Assembly (NCBI RefSeq): GCF_031921685.1
Contig: NZ_JAPDHU010000002.1
Coordinates: 372,001 to 436,000, forward strand
From: Terripilifer sp031921685
GTDB taxonomy: Bacteria > Pseudomonadota > Alphaproteobacteria > Rhizobiales > Beijerinckiaceae
Length of the DNA: 64,000 nucleotides
Direction of reading: 5' to 3'
Part shown: positions 8,511-17,360 of the stretch, piece by piece
Layout of the letters: each line of letters begins with the position of its first letter
Position numbering within the stretch: the first letter of the stretch is position 1
Made by a program: the position numbers and the translations under genes
The notes under the pieces: generated by a model
What the model saw: only the letters and a program-made list of their open reading frames with translations
Databases searched by the model: none
Told to the model about the DNA's origin: nothing

Positions 8511-9902
8511 ATGAGTCAAGCTGCTGTCCGACTTCGCGACCCTGTCGATCTCGAAGAGTTTGAGCGCAAGCTCAGGAGTGCGGCCCCCGACCCGAAGCAG
8601 GGCGGCGACCCACTGCAGGAGCTGTCTCGCCTCATCGGGGTCCAGAAGGACTCGCTCGATCAGATCTTCGCCGCCGAAGCGAAGGCGCCCGCCGCGCCTG
8701 CCGCCAAACCCGCTGCTGCGCCGCGTATCGATGTCGCGCATATCGATGAGCGCCTGTTCCGTCCGGCCGCGCCGCAAGCGCCCGCACCCCAGGCGCCGCT
8801 GGAAGATCCCGCCGACATTTCGGCGCTGCTCAGCCAGTTTCCCGATGCCGCCGCGCGTTTCGCCGCGGCGCCACCGCCGGTCGCACCTGTGCCGCAGGAT
8901 CATTATCAAGAGCCGTCCTTTGCTCCCGAATATGACGAGCCGTCGCTCGGGGAGCCCGGCTATCGTCCGTCCTACGAAGAGCCGCAAAAGTCGCGCCGTC
9001 CGCTGTTGCTGATGGGTGCCGCTCTGGTGGTGTTGATCGGTGGCGTCGGTGCGGTTGTCGTCAGCCGCAACAGCCACGGCCCCTCCGGCACACCGACCAT
9101 TCAGGCGTCCAACGCGCCGGTGAAGGTTGCGCCGGCCGCACCCGACACGCCCGATCAGACGCAACAGGTGTCGGTGCTCGACAAGGCCAATACGGAGCGT
9201 TTGGCCGCGAGCCGCGTCGTCACCCGTGAGGAACAGCCCGTCGACATTCGCGCGCAAACGCGTGCCAACGGCACTTCGACGCCCGGTGTCGTCGCTCTGC
9301 CGGCTGCGCCGTCCTCGGGCGCGACGTCCGGCAATGGCCTCTTCCCCGATCCGCGTCCGGTCAAGACCGTTTCCGTCCGCCCGGACGGCAGCGTCATCAC
9401 CGGCGATCCGGCCGCTGCCCGGCCGGCTGCCGCACCGATCGCTTCGGTGACGCCGTCGCTTGCCAACAATCCGCCGCCGATGCCCGCCACGCGCCCGTCA
9501 GCGCCTGCCGCTGCTGCGCCAGCTCCCGCCGCGCCGAAAACCACGGCGCGCGCCACCGCTGCGGCTCCGGCCGCGCCGGCGCCCGCCGCAGAGCGGCCGC
9601 AAGCCGAGGCGGCTGCGCCACGGCCGCAGGCCGAACGCACAGCGTCGGCTACTGCTAGCGGTGACTACGCGGTTCAGCTCGCCGCGCCCGGTTCGGAAGC
9701 GGAAGCCCGGCAGGTGATGAGCCGTCTGACACAGCGCTTTGGCGGTGAACTCGGTGGCCGCAAACTGACCTTCAAGAAGGCGACGGTCGGTGACAAGTCG
9801 GTCTATCGGGTGCGGGTCTCCGGCCTGTCGCACGAAAATGCCACGGGCCTCTGCACGAAGCTCCAGGCCAAGGGCGGCAATTGCTTCGTTGCTAAAAACT
9901 GA
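8511..9902 (+). CDS. SPOR-domain protein (cell-division/peptidoglycan binding)
   Basis: About 463 residues from the ATG at 8511 (a GTG two codons earlier is also possible). A cytoplasmic Pro/Ala-rich N-terminus is followed by one membrane span (about residues 163-184, LLLMGAALVVLIGGVGAVVV), then a long low-complexity Ala/Pro periplasmic linker and a C-terminal SPOR domain (about 385-463: YAVQLAAPGSEAEARQVMSR through CTKLQAKGGNCFV). SPOR domains bind denuded glycan strands at the septum. The gene is placed just before nagZ in many alphaproteobacteria, consistent with envelope turnover. The Ala/Pro linker explains the high G+C stretches on both strands here. Confidence 0.88.
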   Translation: MSQAAVRLRDPVDLEEFERKLRSAAPDPKQGGDPLQELSRLIGVQKDSLDQIFAAEAKAPAAPAAKPAAAPRIDVAHIDERLFRPAAPQAPAPQAPLEDPADISALLSQFPDAAARFAAAPPPVAPVPQDHYQEPSFAPEYDEPSLGEPGYRPSYEEPQKSRRPLLLMGAALVVLIGGVGAVVVSRNSHGPSGTPTIQASNAPVKVAPAAPDTPDQTQQVSVLDKANTERLAASRVVTREEQPVDIRAQTRANGTSTPGVVALPAAPSSGATSGNGLFPDPRPVKTVSVRPDGSVITGDPAAARPAAAPIASVTPSLANNPPPMPATRPSAPAAAAPAPAAPKTTARATAAAPAAPAPAAERPQAEAAAPRPQAERTASATASGDYAVQLAAPGSEAEARQVMSRLTQRFGGELGGRKLTFKKATVGDKSVYRVRVSGLSHENATGLCTKLQAKGGNCFVAKN

Positions 9903-9942
9903 CGAGCCAGGATTTCAGGTCAGGATTTCGAGTAAAGTGTGG

Positions 9943-9972
9943 AGCGCGCGGATTCGGTGTCCGCGCGCTTTT
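9943..9972 (+). terminator. Intrinsic terminator between the SPOR gene and nagZ
   Basis: Perfect 10-base arms (9943-9952 and 9960-9969, AGCGCGCGGA with TCCGCGCGCT) with a 7-base loop, followed by TTTTCGTTTGTT. It lies upstream of the chosen nagZ start, which argues that nagZ is translated from ATG 9993 and not from further upstream. Confidence 0.75.
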
Positions 9973-9992
9973 CGTTTGTTGAAGAGGATCGA

Positions 9993-11015
9993 ATGAGCAA
10001 CGAGGCACGCGCCTTCATCTGTGGCTGCGCCGGCACGGAATTGTCCGCCGATGAGCGGACCTTGTTCGCCAAGACGCGGCCCTGGGGCCTCATCCTCTTC
10101 AAGCGCAACGTTGAGGACCGCGCACAACTGACTCGACTGACTCAGCAATTCCGCGAAATCGTCGGCCGCGCCGATGCGCCGGTGCTGATCGATCAGGAAG
10201 GCGGCCGCGTGCAGCGTATGGGGCCGCCCGTGTGGCGCAAATATCCGCCGGCCGGCGCCTTCGCCGCGGCCGGGCACGATGCGACCGAGACGGCCAATCT
10301 GATCCGCACCAGCACGCGCGTCTTGGCGGCCGATCTGCGCGAGGTCGGCATCACCGTCGATTGCCTGCCGGTTGTCGACGTGCCGGGCGAGGGCGCCCAT
10401 AACGTCATCGGCGATCGCGCCTATGCCGCCGATCCTGCCACCGTCGCCGCCTATGGTCGGGCTGCCTGCGAGGGCCTGCTGACGGCTGGCGTCCTGCCGG
10501 TGATCAAACATATGCCCGGCCACGGCCGCGCCCGTGCCGACAGCCATCTTGAACTGCCGGTGGTGGAGGCTTCGCTCGCCGAATTGGAAAAGTCGGACTT
10601 CGTGCCATTCCAGGCTCTGGCAGATATGCCGCTCGCCATGTCGGCCCATGTCGTCTACACGGCCATCGATCCCGACCAGCCCGCCACCGTCTCGGCCAAG
10701 GTCGTGTCGCGGATCATGCGCGGGGTGCTCGGCTTCGACGGGCTGATCATGAGCGACGATTTGTCGATGAAAGCACTCAAAGGCTCGTTTTCGGAAAAAA
10801 CCCGGGCATTATTCGCGGCCGGCCTCGATATGGCGCTGCATTGCCAGGGCGAGATCGCCGACGGCTATGCGGTGGCCGAAGCCTCCCCGATCCTCGACGG
10901 AATCCGCCTGGATCGGGCGGAGCGGGCCTTGGCGGCCATTGCGGAAGCCCCGCAGGCGTTTGATCCTGTGGACGCATGGGCAAGGGTCCAATCCGGACTT
11001 GCGATGACCGCCTAG
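9993..11015 (+). CDS. nagZ: Beta-N-acetylhexosaminidase
   Basis: A 340-residue GH3 enzyme that removes N-acetylglucosamine from anhydromuropeptides in cytoplasmic peptidoglycan recycling. Hallmarks are PVLIDQEGGRVQRM, the loop motif KHMPGHGRARADSH with the His/Asp pair used as acid-base, and MSDDLSMKAL, which contains the nucleophile Asp. The start at ATG 9993 is chosen because GAAGAGG lies 5-12 bases upstream and a terminator hairpin sits just before it. A one-domain GH3 of this length is typical for proteobacterial NagZ. Confidence 0.92.
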   Translation: MSNEARAFICGCAGTELSADERTLFAKTRPWGLILFKRNVEDRAQLTRLTQQFREIVGRADAPVLIDQEGGRVQRMGPPVWRKYPPAGAFAAAGHDATETANLIRTSTRVLAADLREVGITVDCLPVVDVPGEGAHNVIGDRAYAADPATVAAYGRAACEGLLTAGVLPVIKHMPGHGRARADSHLELPVVEASLAELEKSDFVPFQALADMPLAMSAHVVYTAIDPDQPATVSAKVVSRIMRGVLGFDGLIMSDDLSMKALKGSFSEKTRALFAAGLDMALHCQGEIADGYAVAEASPILDGIRLDRAERALAAIAEAPQAFDPVDAWARVQSGLAMTA

Positions 11016-11072
11016 AGCGATCAAATTCCGCGCCGGCCAAGTTGTTTTGCGGCCGAAACGGAGTGATTCGCG

Positions 11073-11888
11073 GTGGCCGATCTGCCATTCGAAGACAGCG
11101 TACAACTCGATAAGGGCGACACTGAACCGTCGTTCCTCGTCGACGTGGACGGGTTCGAGGGTCCGCTCGACCTGCTGCTCGAACTGGCGCGCCGCCAAAA
11201 AGTCGATCTCGCCAAGATTTCCGTTCTGGCTTTGGCCGAACAATATCTGGAATTCATCGACGAAGCTCGTAAAGTCAGGCTTGAGCTTGCCGCCGACTAT
11301 CTGGTCATGGCCGCCTGGCTCGCCTATCTGAAGTCGCGCCTGCTGCTGCCCGAACAGCCGAAGGGTGAGGAACCAGCCGCCGCCGATCTCGCCGCCGCGC
11401 TGGCCTACCGCCTGAAGCGCCTCGAGGCTATTCGCGATGCCGCCGAAAAGCTGGTCAATCGCCCCCGTCTTGGTCGCGATCTTTTCACGCGCGGCTCGCC
11501 GGAAGGGGTGACGATCCTCAAAACATCGGAATTTCAGGCCAATCTCTACGATCTACTGTCGGCCTATGCGCGCCAGCGGCAGAAACATGTTCTGTCACGG
11601 GTGACCCTGAAACAACGGGTCGTCTGGTCGCTCGCCGAAGCACGCGAGGCGTTGGAGCGCCTAGCCGGGCGTGCGATCGACTGGACGTCCATGGATTCCT
11701 ATCTCGGGCAGTATTTCACGACGCCTGAAACCCGCCGCACCGTGCGCGCCTCGACCTTTTCGGCGTCGCTGGAACTGGTGCGCGAAGGCAAGTTGGAATT
11801 GCGCCAGGAACGCGCCTTTGCACCGATCTGGGTTCGCGCCAGCAATCATGATCCGTTGGCGCCAAAGCTCAGCGTGGTCGAAAACTGA
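11073..11888 (+). CDS. scpA: Segregation and condensation protein A
   Basis: A 271-residue kleisin, the bridging subunit of the Smc-ScpAB condensin complex in chromosome compaction. The family opening is clear: FLVDVDGFEGPLDLLLELAR followed by RQKVDLAKISVLALAEQYL. The middle has the usual charged linker and the C-terminus the winged-helix part (ARQRQKHVLSRVTLKQR onward). It starts at GTG 11073. It lies 57 bases after nagZ and just before scpB, the standard order. Confidence 0.93.
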   Translation: MADLPFEDSVQLDKGDTEPSFLVDVDGFEGPLDLLLELARRQKVDLAKISVLALAEQYLEFIDEARKVRLELAADYLVMAAWLAYLKSRLLLPEQPKGEEPAAADLAAALAYRLKRLEAIRDAAEKLVNRPRLGRDLFTRGSPEGVTILKTSEFQANLYDLLSAYARQRQKHVLSRVTLKQRVVWSLAEAREALERLAGRAIDWTSMDSYLGQYFTTPETRRTVRASTFSASLELVREGKLELRQERAFAPIWVRASNHDPLAPKLSVVEN

Positions 11889-11961
11889 TCTCGCCCAAAA
11901 TACCGGTGTCGAGATCTTGCCATTGAGTTTGTAGCCGAGTTGAAGCATTCGAGAGGACGTC

Positions 11962-13053
11962 GTGGGAGAAGCAGCCGAACAACTGCCGTTTGAAGGCGAG
12001 GATGCCATGAACGCCGCTGCGGAAGCGCACCGGGAAGCCATGCGTATCGCGGAGGCGTTGCTGTTCGCCGCCACCGAGCCCATGGAGGAGGCGGAAATCG
12101 CCCGCCGTCTGCCGGAAGGCGCCGACGTCGAAGCGGTCATGCAGCAACTGCGCGAGGAATATTCCCAGCGCGGCGTCAATCTCGTGCGCGTCGCCCGCAA
12201 ATGGCTGTTTCGCACCGCCACCGATCTCGGCTGGCTGTTGTCGCGCGACGTCAGCGAGCAGAAAAAGCTTTCGAAGGCCGCTCTCGAAACTCTTGCGATC
12301 GTTGCCTATCACCAGCCGGTGACCCGCGCCGAGGTGGAAGACATTCGTGGCGTCGCCATTTCCAAGGGCACGCTCGACGTGCTGCTGGAAACCGGCTGGG
12401 TGCGTCTGCGCGGCCGTCGCAAGGCGCCGGGCCGTCCGGTCACTTACGGTACGACGGAAGCCTTCCTGCTTCAGTTCGGCCTCGAACAGATCTCTGATCT
12501 GCCGGGCCTCGAGGATCTGCGTTCGGCCGGCCTGTTCGATGGCCGCCTGCCGGAAGGTTTTGGCGTGCCCAAGCCGAGCGACGACAGTGCGCTCACCGAG
12601 GACGAGGACCCGCTGGAAGGCGGCGAGAGCGATCTCTTCACCGAGCCGGCCCCGGCCGAAGGTGCTGGCGAAGCGGACACCGAAGCGCGGGCCGAAACCG
12701 AGACCGAAGCTTCGGCTGAGGTCGTCGAGACGGGCGATGTCGTCGAGGCGACCGTGGTGGAGCCCGTCGGCGAAGTCGAGGAAATCGGCGCCGAAGTGGT
12801 CGAGGTCGACGAGATCACGGAGCAGACAGCCGAGGCCGAGCTTGAAGAGCCGGTTGCGGAGAGTTCAGAGCACGAATCCGAACAGGAATCCGAAGAAGAG
12901 GCCGACGAGGCCTTGCTGGAGGAACCGGCCGAGGAAGCCGACGACGAGAGCGGCGACGAAACCGGCGAAGAGCTGGATTCCAGCGATTCCGACGAGGAAC
13001 CCGCTCCCGATGCGGTGTCCGAGGACAAAAATCCGTCCTCCGACAAAACATGA
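11962..13053 (+). CDS. scpB: Segregation and condensation protein B with long acidic tail
   Basis: Residues about 15-200 form the ScpB tandem winged-helix core (ALLFAATEPMEEAEIARRLPEG; ALETLAIVAYHQPVTRAEVEDIRGV; GRPVTYGTTEAFLLQFGL). ScpB dimers bind the kleisin ScpA in the Smc complex. Start GTG 11962 has GAGAGGA upstream; an in-frame ATG at 12007 is an alternative. The odd part is the C-terminus: about 150 residues (roughly 205-363) almost entirely of Glu, Asp, Ser, Ala and Val. The family is usually about 180-240 residues, so this tail is an extension, probably disordered. Confidence 0.92.
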   Translation: MGEAAEQLPFEGEDAMNAAAEAHREAMRIAEALLFAATEPMEEAEIARRLPEGADVEAVMQQLREEYSQRGVNLVRVARKWLFRTATDLGWLLSRDVSEQKKLSKAALETLAIVAYHQPVTRAEVEDIRGVAISKGTLDVLLETGWVRLRGRRKAPGRPVTYGTTEAFLLQFGLEQISDLPGLEDLRSAGLFDGRLPEGFGVPKPSDDSALTEDEDPLEGGESDLFTEPAPAEGAGEADTEARAETETEASAEVVETGDVVEATVVEPVGEVEEIGAEVVEVDEITEQTAEAELEEPVAESSEHESEQESEEEADEALLEEPAEEADDESGDETGEELDSSDSDEEPAPDAVSEDKNPSSDKT

Positions 13054-13217
13054 CGGAAAATTAATCGCATCGCGGCCTGGAATTCCGCTGGCCGCGCCGA
13101 TTCTACGCACCATATTCCAAAAGGGTGGGGCTAAATCCTTGTATTTGGAGGCCGCCTTGCCTAACTTCGGCCAATTCGGCGGCGGACCATACGGATCGTC
13201 GTCAACTGGAGGCAATT

Positions 13218-13505
13218 ATGGGAAGCATGTCTCTCTGGCATTGGCTTATCGTCGGTGCTCTCGCGCTGCTGCTGTTCGGCGGCAAGGGCAAGATTTCCGA
13301 TCTGATGGGCGATGTCGCTAAGGGCATTAAGTCCTTCAAGAAGGGCATGGCTGAGGAAGACGCCGAGAAACCGGCGACAGAGCAGCCGCGCACGATCGAC
13401 CACGCTCCGGCTCAGCCGGCGCCGAACGCGACGACGGCGCAGCCCGCCGCCACCGCGCAGCCGGGCTCGACCTCGGCCAATAACGAGCCCGCGAAGGTGG
13501 GCTGA
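13218..13505 (+). CDS. tatA: Twin-arginine translocase subunit TatA
   Basis: A 95-residue protein with the TatA plan: short N-terminal membrane span (about 4-20, SLWHWLIVGALALLLFGG), the FGGKGK hinge, an amphipathic helix (ISDLMGDVAKGIKSFKKGM), then a disordered Ala/Pro tail. TatA oligomers form the passage for folded proteins with RR signal peptides. The start at ATG 13218 is fixed by CTGGAGG 7 bases upstream; longer in-frame starts would add a non-TatA leader. Confidence 0.93.
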   Translation: MGSMSLWHWLIVGALALLLFGGKGKISDLMGDVAKGIKSFKKGMAEEDAEKPATEQPRTIDHAPAQPAPNATTAQPAATAQPGSTSANNEPAKVG

Positions 13506-13639
13506 GCCATTCGCTGAATGACTCACCCCGGGCGATCGTGTCCCGGGGCGGCAATCGTCTGATGCGATCTTGCGTTTGCAATCTTGCCTTTGCTCGCGCC
13601 TGATCGTAAGGCCGCTCCTGAAAATCCCCGGCGGACGCC

Positions 13640-14113
13640 ATGTTCGATTTCGACGCCACTAAACTAATTATCATCGGTATCGCCGCGCTGGTTTTCATCG
13701 GCCCGAAGGACTTGCCGCGTGTCATGCGCCAGGTCGGCGGTTTCGTCGCCAAAATGCGCCGTATGGCTTCTGAGTTTCAGGGCCAGTTCATGGAGGCGAT
13801 GAAAGAATCCGAGATGGAGGAATTGAAGAAGGACATGCAGAAGATCGCCGACCAGGCGAAGACTGACATTGCCTTCGACCCCGGCCGCGAGACCGAACGC
13901 GAATTGCGCGAAGCGCTCGAGAAAAAGCCGGACGCGCCGCAGACCGCCGCATCCTCCGTGCCGGTGCCCATCGATCCCGATAGCCCGACGTTCAACGTCG
14001 ATGTGCCGCCACCGCCGGAAACACCGGACGTCGCCAAATCGGTGGCTGCGGTCGAAACGACAGATAAGCCCGCTATTGAAACGCAGCCCCAAAAAGTGGC
14101 GCAAGGATCATGA
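13640..14113 (+). CDS. tatB: Twin-arginine translocase subunit TatB
   Basis: A 157-residue protein starting MFDFDATKLIIIGIAALVFIGPKDLPRVMRQVG. The N-terminal span with the conserved Glu replaced by Asp-like polar context, the GPKDLP hinge and the long amphipathic helix are TatB-type. TatB with TatC makes the receptor for RR signal peptides. The C-terminal half is Pro/Ala-rich and probably disordered. Its stop overlaps the tatC start by 4 bases (ATGA), indicating coupled translation. Confidence 0.9.
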   Translation: MFDFDATKLIIIGIAALVFIGPKDLPRVMRQVGGFVAKMRRMASEFQGQFMEAMKESEMEELKKDMQKIADQAKTDIAFDPGRETERELREALEKKPDAPQTAASSVPVPIDPDSPTFNVDVPPPPETPDVAKSVAAVETTDKPAIETQPQKVAQGS

Positions 14114-14937
14114 CCAACACCCAGGTCGTCGCCCATGATGAGAAGGAGCTGACACCGGACGAGGCCGCCATTGAGGCGACCAAAGCGCCGTTGATGGAGC
14201 ATCTTATCGAGCTGCGCTCACGCATCATCAAGGCCTTGCTCGCCTTCATCGTGATGTTCGTGGTGTTCTTCTATTTCGCCAAGGACATCTACAACCTGCT
14301 TGTCATCCCGTTCGAGCATGCGGCAGGGCCCGATGGCGTCAAACTGATCTATACGGCGCCGCAGGAATTCTTCTTCACCCAGATCAAGGTGGCGATGTTC
14401 GCTGCTGCCTTCGCCGCCTGTCCGGTGATCTTCGGTCAGATCTATGCCTTCGTCGCGCCGGGGCTCTATCGCCACGAGCGCGCGGCCTTTGCGCCTTATC
14501 TCGTCGCCACGCCGGTCTTCTTCCTGCTCGGCGCGCTCGTCGTCTATTTTCTCGTCATGCCGAACTTGCTGCATTTCTTCTTGGCCATGCAGCAGGCGAA
14601 GGAACCGGGGCGGGCGCAGATCGAACTGTTGCCGCGCGTCAGCGAATATCTGTCGCTGATCATGACGCTGATCTTCGCCTTCGGCATCACCTTCCAGATG
14701 CCTGTCATCCTCACCTTGCTTGGGCGCATCGGCATCGTCACGTCGGGATTCTTGCGCGACAAGCGCCGTATCGCCTGGTTTCTGGTTTTCGTGATGGCTG
14801 CGGTGCTGACGCCCCCCGATGTATTCAGCATGCTGGCCTTGGCGGTGCCGGGCTGCGCGCTCTACGAACTGTCGATCTATTCGGTGCAGATGATCGAGAA
14901 GCGCCGGACGGAAGACGACGAGAAGCAAGAAGCATAG
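14110..14937 (+). CDS. tatC: Twin-arginine translocase subunit TatC
   Basis: A 275-residue inner membrane protein with six predicted spans. Family motifs: PLMEHLIELRSRIIKAL at the N-terminus, FFTQIKVAMFAAAFAACPVIFGQIYAFVAPGLYRHER, and FQMPVILTLLGRIGIV. TatC recognises the twin-arginine signal peptide. The N-terminal 20 residues and the KRRTEDDEKQEA tail are charged and cytoplasmic. It overlaps tatB and meets the next, convergent gene with no spacer. The serS gene that often follows tatC in related genomes is not here. Confidence 0.95.
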   Translation: MTNTQVVAHDEKELTPDEAAIEATKAPLMEHLIELRSRIIKALLAFIVMFVVFFYFAKDIYNLLVIPFEHAAGPDGVKLIYTAPQEFFFTQIKVAMFAAAFAACPVIFGQIYAFVAPGLYRHERAAFAPYLVATPVFFLLGALVVYFLVMPNLLHFFLAMQQAKEPGRAQIELLPRVSEYLSLIMTLIFAFGITFQMPVILTLLGRIGIVTSGFLRDKRRIAWFLVFVMAAVLTPPDVFSMLALAVPGCALYELSIYSVQMIEKRRTEDDEKQEA

Positions 14938-15600
14938 TTACTTCTTGTCGCGCAAAGCTTTCGCTTCTTGCAGATATTGGGCATAGGCCTTGTTGTCGGG
15001 CTCTAGTCTGACGGCTTCAGTAAGATTGGCCACGGACTGATCGAGCTTGTCGTTGCGTGCCTGGGCAAGGCCGCGGCTGGCCCAGGCGATGGCGAGTTTC
15101 GGATCAAGTTCGATCGCGCGGCTGTAATCCGCGATCGCTTGGGCATCGTCGCCTTTGCGGCTATAGGCGCCGCCACGGCTTTGCCAGATGATGGCGCGCT
15201 GGGGCGCGATGATGCCGGCGCGTGTGAAATCGGCAATCGCCTGATCGAAGCGGCCGAGGCTGGTTTTGGCAAGCCCGCGATTGAACCAGGCGGGGGCCAG
15301 AGTCGCATCGGTTTTGATGGCCTCGTCGAGATCGGCGATGGCGCGCGTGCTATCTCCCGCTTTGTGAAACAGTAAGCCGCGATCGTTGAGCAGAACCGCG
15401 TATTCGCGGCCGCTGGCCCGCTTGGCGTCGATGAGCCGCGTGCAGGCCTCGATGGCCGGCTGCCCCGCGCCTTTATGGCAGGTGTCGTCGTCTGCCGACT
15501 GTCCGAAAGCCGGAAGACAGGATGTGGCCAGAGCCGCGACAAGGCCAAAGCTCTGAACGGTGCGAAGAGCGGAACCGCATGGCATGCCGCACCTTAACAT
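14938..15600 (-). CDS. Exported TPR-repeat protein
   Basis: A 220-residue protein with a signal peptide (VQSFGLVAALATSCLPAFGQ, cleavage near residue 34) and at least four tetratricopeptide repeats: VLLNDRGLLFHKAGDSTRAIADLDEAI, PAWFNRGLAKTSLGRFDQAIADF, IIWQSRGGAYSRKGDDAQAIADYSRAI and IAWASRGLAQARNDKLDQSVANL. A probable disulfide pair lies before the repeats (DTCHKG and EACTRL). It is probably a periplasmic scaffold; partner unknown. Its stop codon abuts the tatC stop, so the two genes converge with no room for a separate terminator. Confidence 0.8.
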   Translation of the reverse strand: MLRCGMPCGSALRTVQSFGLVAALATSCLPAFGQSADDDTCHKGAGQPAIEACTRLIDAKRASGREYAVLLNDRGLLFHKAGDSTRAIADLDEAIKTDATLAPAWFNRGLAKTSLGRFDQAIADFTRAGIIAPQRAIIWQSRGGAYSRKGDDAQAIADYSRAIELDPKLAIAWASRGLAQARNDKLDQSVANLTEAVRLEPDNKAYAQYLQEAKALRDKK

Positions 15601-15630
15601 CCATCAGGATGAAAGCCAGTTCCGCGCCGT

Positions 15631-17109
15631 TCAGTAGGCATTTTTGGTCGTGATCAGCGACAGCGGCGTCTGCAGCAGGATGCGCAGATCGAACATCAGA
15701 GACCAGTTCTCGATGTAGAACAGATCGTGCGCGACGCGCTGTTCGATCTTCTCCACCGTATCGGTTTCGCCGCGCCAGCCGCTGATCTGTGCCCAGCCGG
15801 TGATGCCGGGCTTCACCTTGTGACGGGCGAAATAGCCTTCGACCACCTGATCGTAGATCTGTCCTTCGGCCTGGGCCTGCAATGCATGCGGGCGCGGGCC
15901 GACGAGCGAGAGATCGCCAAGCAGCACGTTGAACAGTTGCGGCAATTCGTCGAGCGAGGAGCGGCGCAGGAAACGGCCGACGCGGGTGACACGCGGATCG
16001 TCGCGCGTCGCCTGCTTGATGCCGGCCGCATCCGCCATATCGACATACATGGAGCGGAATTTGTAGACGTCGATACGCTCGTTGTTGAAGCCATAGCGCA
16101 CTTGGCGGAAGAACACCGGCCCGCGGGAGTCGAGTTTCACCGCCAAGGCGATGAGGGCCAGCAGAGGCGAGAGGACGACGAGCGCCAGGCCCGAGATCAC
16201 GCGGTCCTCGATCACTTTCATGGCCACCGCCACATCCGACATGGGCTTGTCGAACAGCGGCAGGAACGGCACGTCGCCGATGTAGTTATAGGCGCGGCCG
16301 CGCAGCTTCAGCTTGCTGGAGAGCGCGCTGATGCGCACGTCGACCGGCAACACCCAGAGCATTTTCAGCAGTTGCAGAATGCGGGTTTCGGCGGTCAGGG
16401 GCAGGGCGATGATCAGCAGGTCGACCCGCTGCTCGCGGCAGAAGCTGACGAGATCGTCGAAGCGGCCGAGTTTGACATAAGCGCCAATCCGCTCCGGCGA
16501 GCGCTCCTTGTCGCGGTCGTCGAACAGGCCGAGAATCTGGATGGTGTCGCCGGCCGAACGGTCGAGACGGGCGATGAGCTCTTCGGCCGCGTCACCGCCT
16601 CCGACGATGACGGTGCGGCGGGCCAGCCGCCCGGCCTTGCGCCAGGCCGACAGAACAAGCCCGGCGCCGATGCGCAGCGCCGCGCAGCCAAGCCAGCCGA
16701 ATAGCCACCAATGGCCGGCGAAATCGCGCACCGGCGTGATCGGCGTGTCGGCGATGACGCAGCCCACCAGGAGGGCGGCGAGCGCCAAAAACAGTGCGAA
16801 GGCGCAGTTCACCACCTGGCGCAGCGGGCGTGATAGGGCCGGGATCGTATAGCCCCAGCGCTGGCGCAAGATGAGGATGGCCAACAGGGCCACGGCGCAG
16901 AGCACCAACGCCAGATGCGGCGGCTCGGCGAAGGCTTCGACCGGCGCCGCCCGAAATGCGACCAGGCCGGCGCCGATCAGGGCGGCGGCATCGAGGGCCA
17001 GCACGGTGGCGATGACCGTCGGCTGGGAAACGATCTGGTCCGGGGCGACCACGGGAACGGATCTGAGGCGGGTCTGCGCTTCGGCCAGCTTGCGAAGAGG
17101 GGAGCTCAT
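15631..17109 (-). CDS. Undecaprenyl-phosphate sugar phosphotransferase (exopolysaccharide initiation)
   Basis: About 492 residues from ATG 17109 (MSSPLRKLAEAQTR); longer in-frame starts would run into the rplM promoter and reading frame. It has four N-terminal membrane spans, a CoA-binding-like nucleotide fold (RRTVIVGGGDAAEELIARLD), a fifth span, and the C-terminal bacterial sugar transferase domain: PVFFRQVRYGFNNERIDVYKFRSM, the region TRDDPRVTRVGRFLRRSSLDELPQLFNVL, and GDLSLVGPRPHA. Enzymes of this WcaJ/PssY/ExoY type transfer a sugar phosphate from a UDP-sugar to undecaprenyl phosphate, starting a repeat unit. No other exopolysaccharide gene is adjacent. Confidence 0.88.
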   Translation of the reverse strand: MSSPLRKLAEAQTRLRSVPVVAPDQIVSQPTVIATVLALDAAALIGAGLVAFRAAPVEAFAEPPHLALVLCAVALLAILILRQRWGYTIPALSRPLRQVVNCAFALFLALAALLVGCVIADTPITPVRDFAGHWWLFGWLGCAALRIGAGLVLSAWRKAGRLARRTVIVGGGDAAEELIARLDRSAGDTIQILGLFDDRDKERSPERIGAYVKLGRFDDLVSFCREQRVDLLIIALPLTAETRILQLLKMLWVLPVDVRISALSSKLKLRGRAYNYIGDVPFLPLFDKPMSDVAVAMKVIEDRVISGLALVVLSPLLALIALAVKLDSRGPVFFRQVRYGFNNERIDVYKFRSMYVDMADAAGIKQATRDDPRVTRVGRFLRRSSLDELPQLFNVLLGDLSLVGPRPHALQAQAEGQIYDQVVEGYFARHKVKPGITGWAQISGWRGETDTVEKIEQRVAHDLFYIENWSLMFDLRILLQTPLSLITTKNAY

Positions 17110-17201
17110 TGAATGGTCCAATTGAAGACTGGCTGGACTGTGGGGCGCGGCGGTAAATGAAGACCCTGAAAATTGCGCGCAAAATCCGTTAATGTCCGGT
17201 A

Positions 17202-17223
17202 ATCTGGTATTATGATACCAGAT
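17202..17223. promoter_or_regulatory. Perfect 9-4-9 palindrome in a divergent promoter region
   Basis: ATCTGGTAT (17202-17210), TATG, ATACCAGAT (17215-17223). No run of T follows. It lies 93 bases upstream of the sugar phosphotransferase start and about 43 bases upstream of the -35 box of the rplM promoter, so an operator for a dimeric regulator of the polysaccharide gene is the simplest reading. The regulator is not identifiable here. Confidence 0.55.
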
Positions 17224-17265
17224 AATAAAAACCATTGCTGCGTAAGGTTTTCCGGCGATTAACGA

Positions 17266-17294
17266 TTGACGACGCGTGATCGCCCACCTATAAG
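17266..17294 (+). promoter_or_regulatory. Sigma-70-type promoter for rplM-rpsI
   Basis: TTGACG at 17266-17271 and TATAAG at 17289-17294, separated by 17 bases. This is the best housekeeping-type promoter in the gap and gives a leader of about 60 bases before the rplM start. Confidence 0.65.
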
Positions 17295-17360
17295 CCCGCA
17301 TCCATCCGGCGCAGACGCATCGGCTCTGCCGGCGCGCCGCCAATTTACGGATCAAGTCAC

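Noticed and set aside
13525..13551. Hairpin CCCCGGG...CCCGGGG between tatA and tatB
   Set aside because: Short arms, no T run, and tatA-tatB are expected to be in one transcript; not reported as a terminator.
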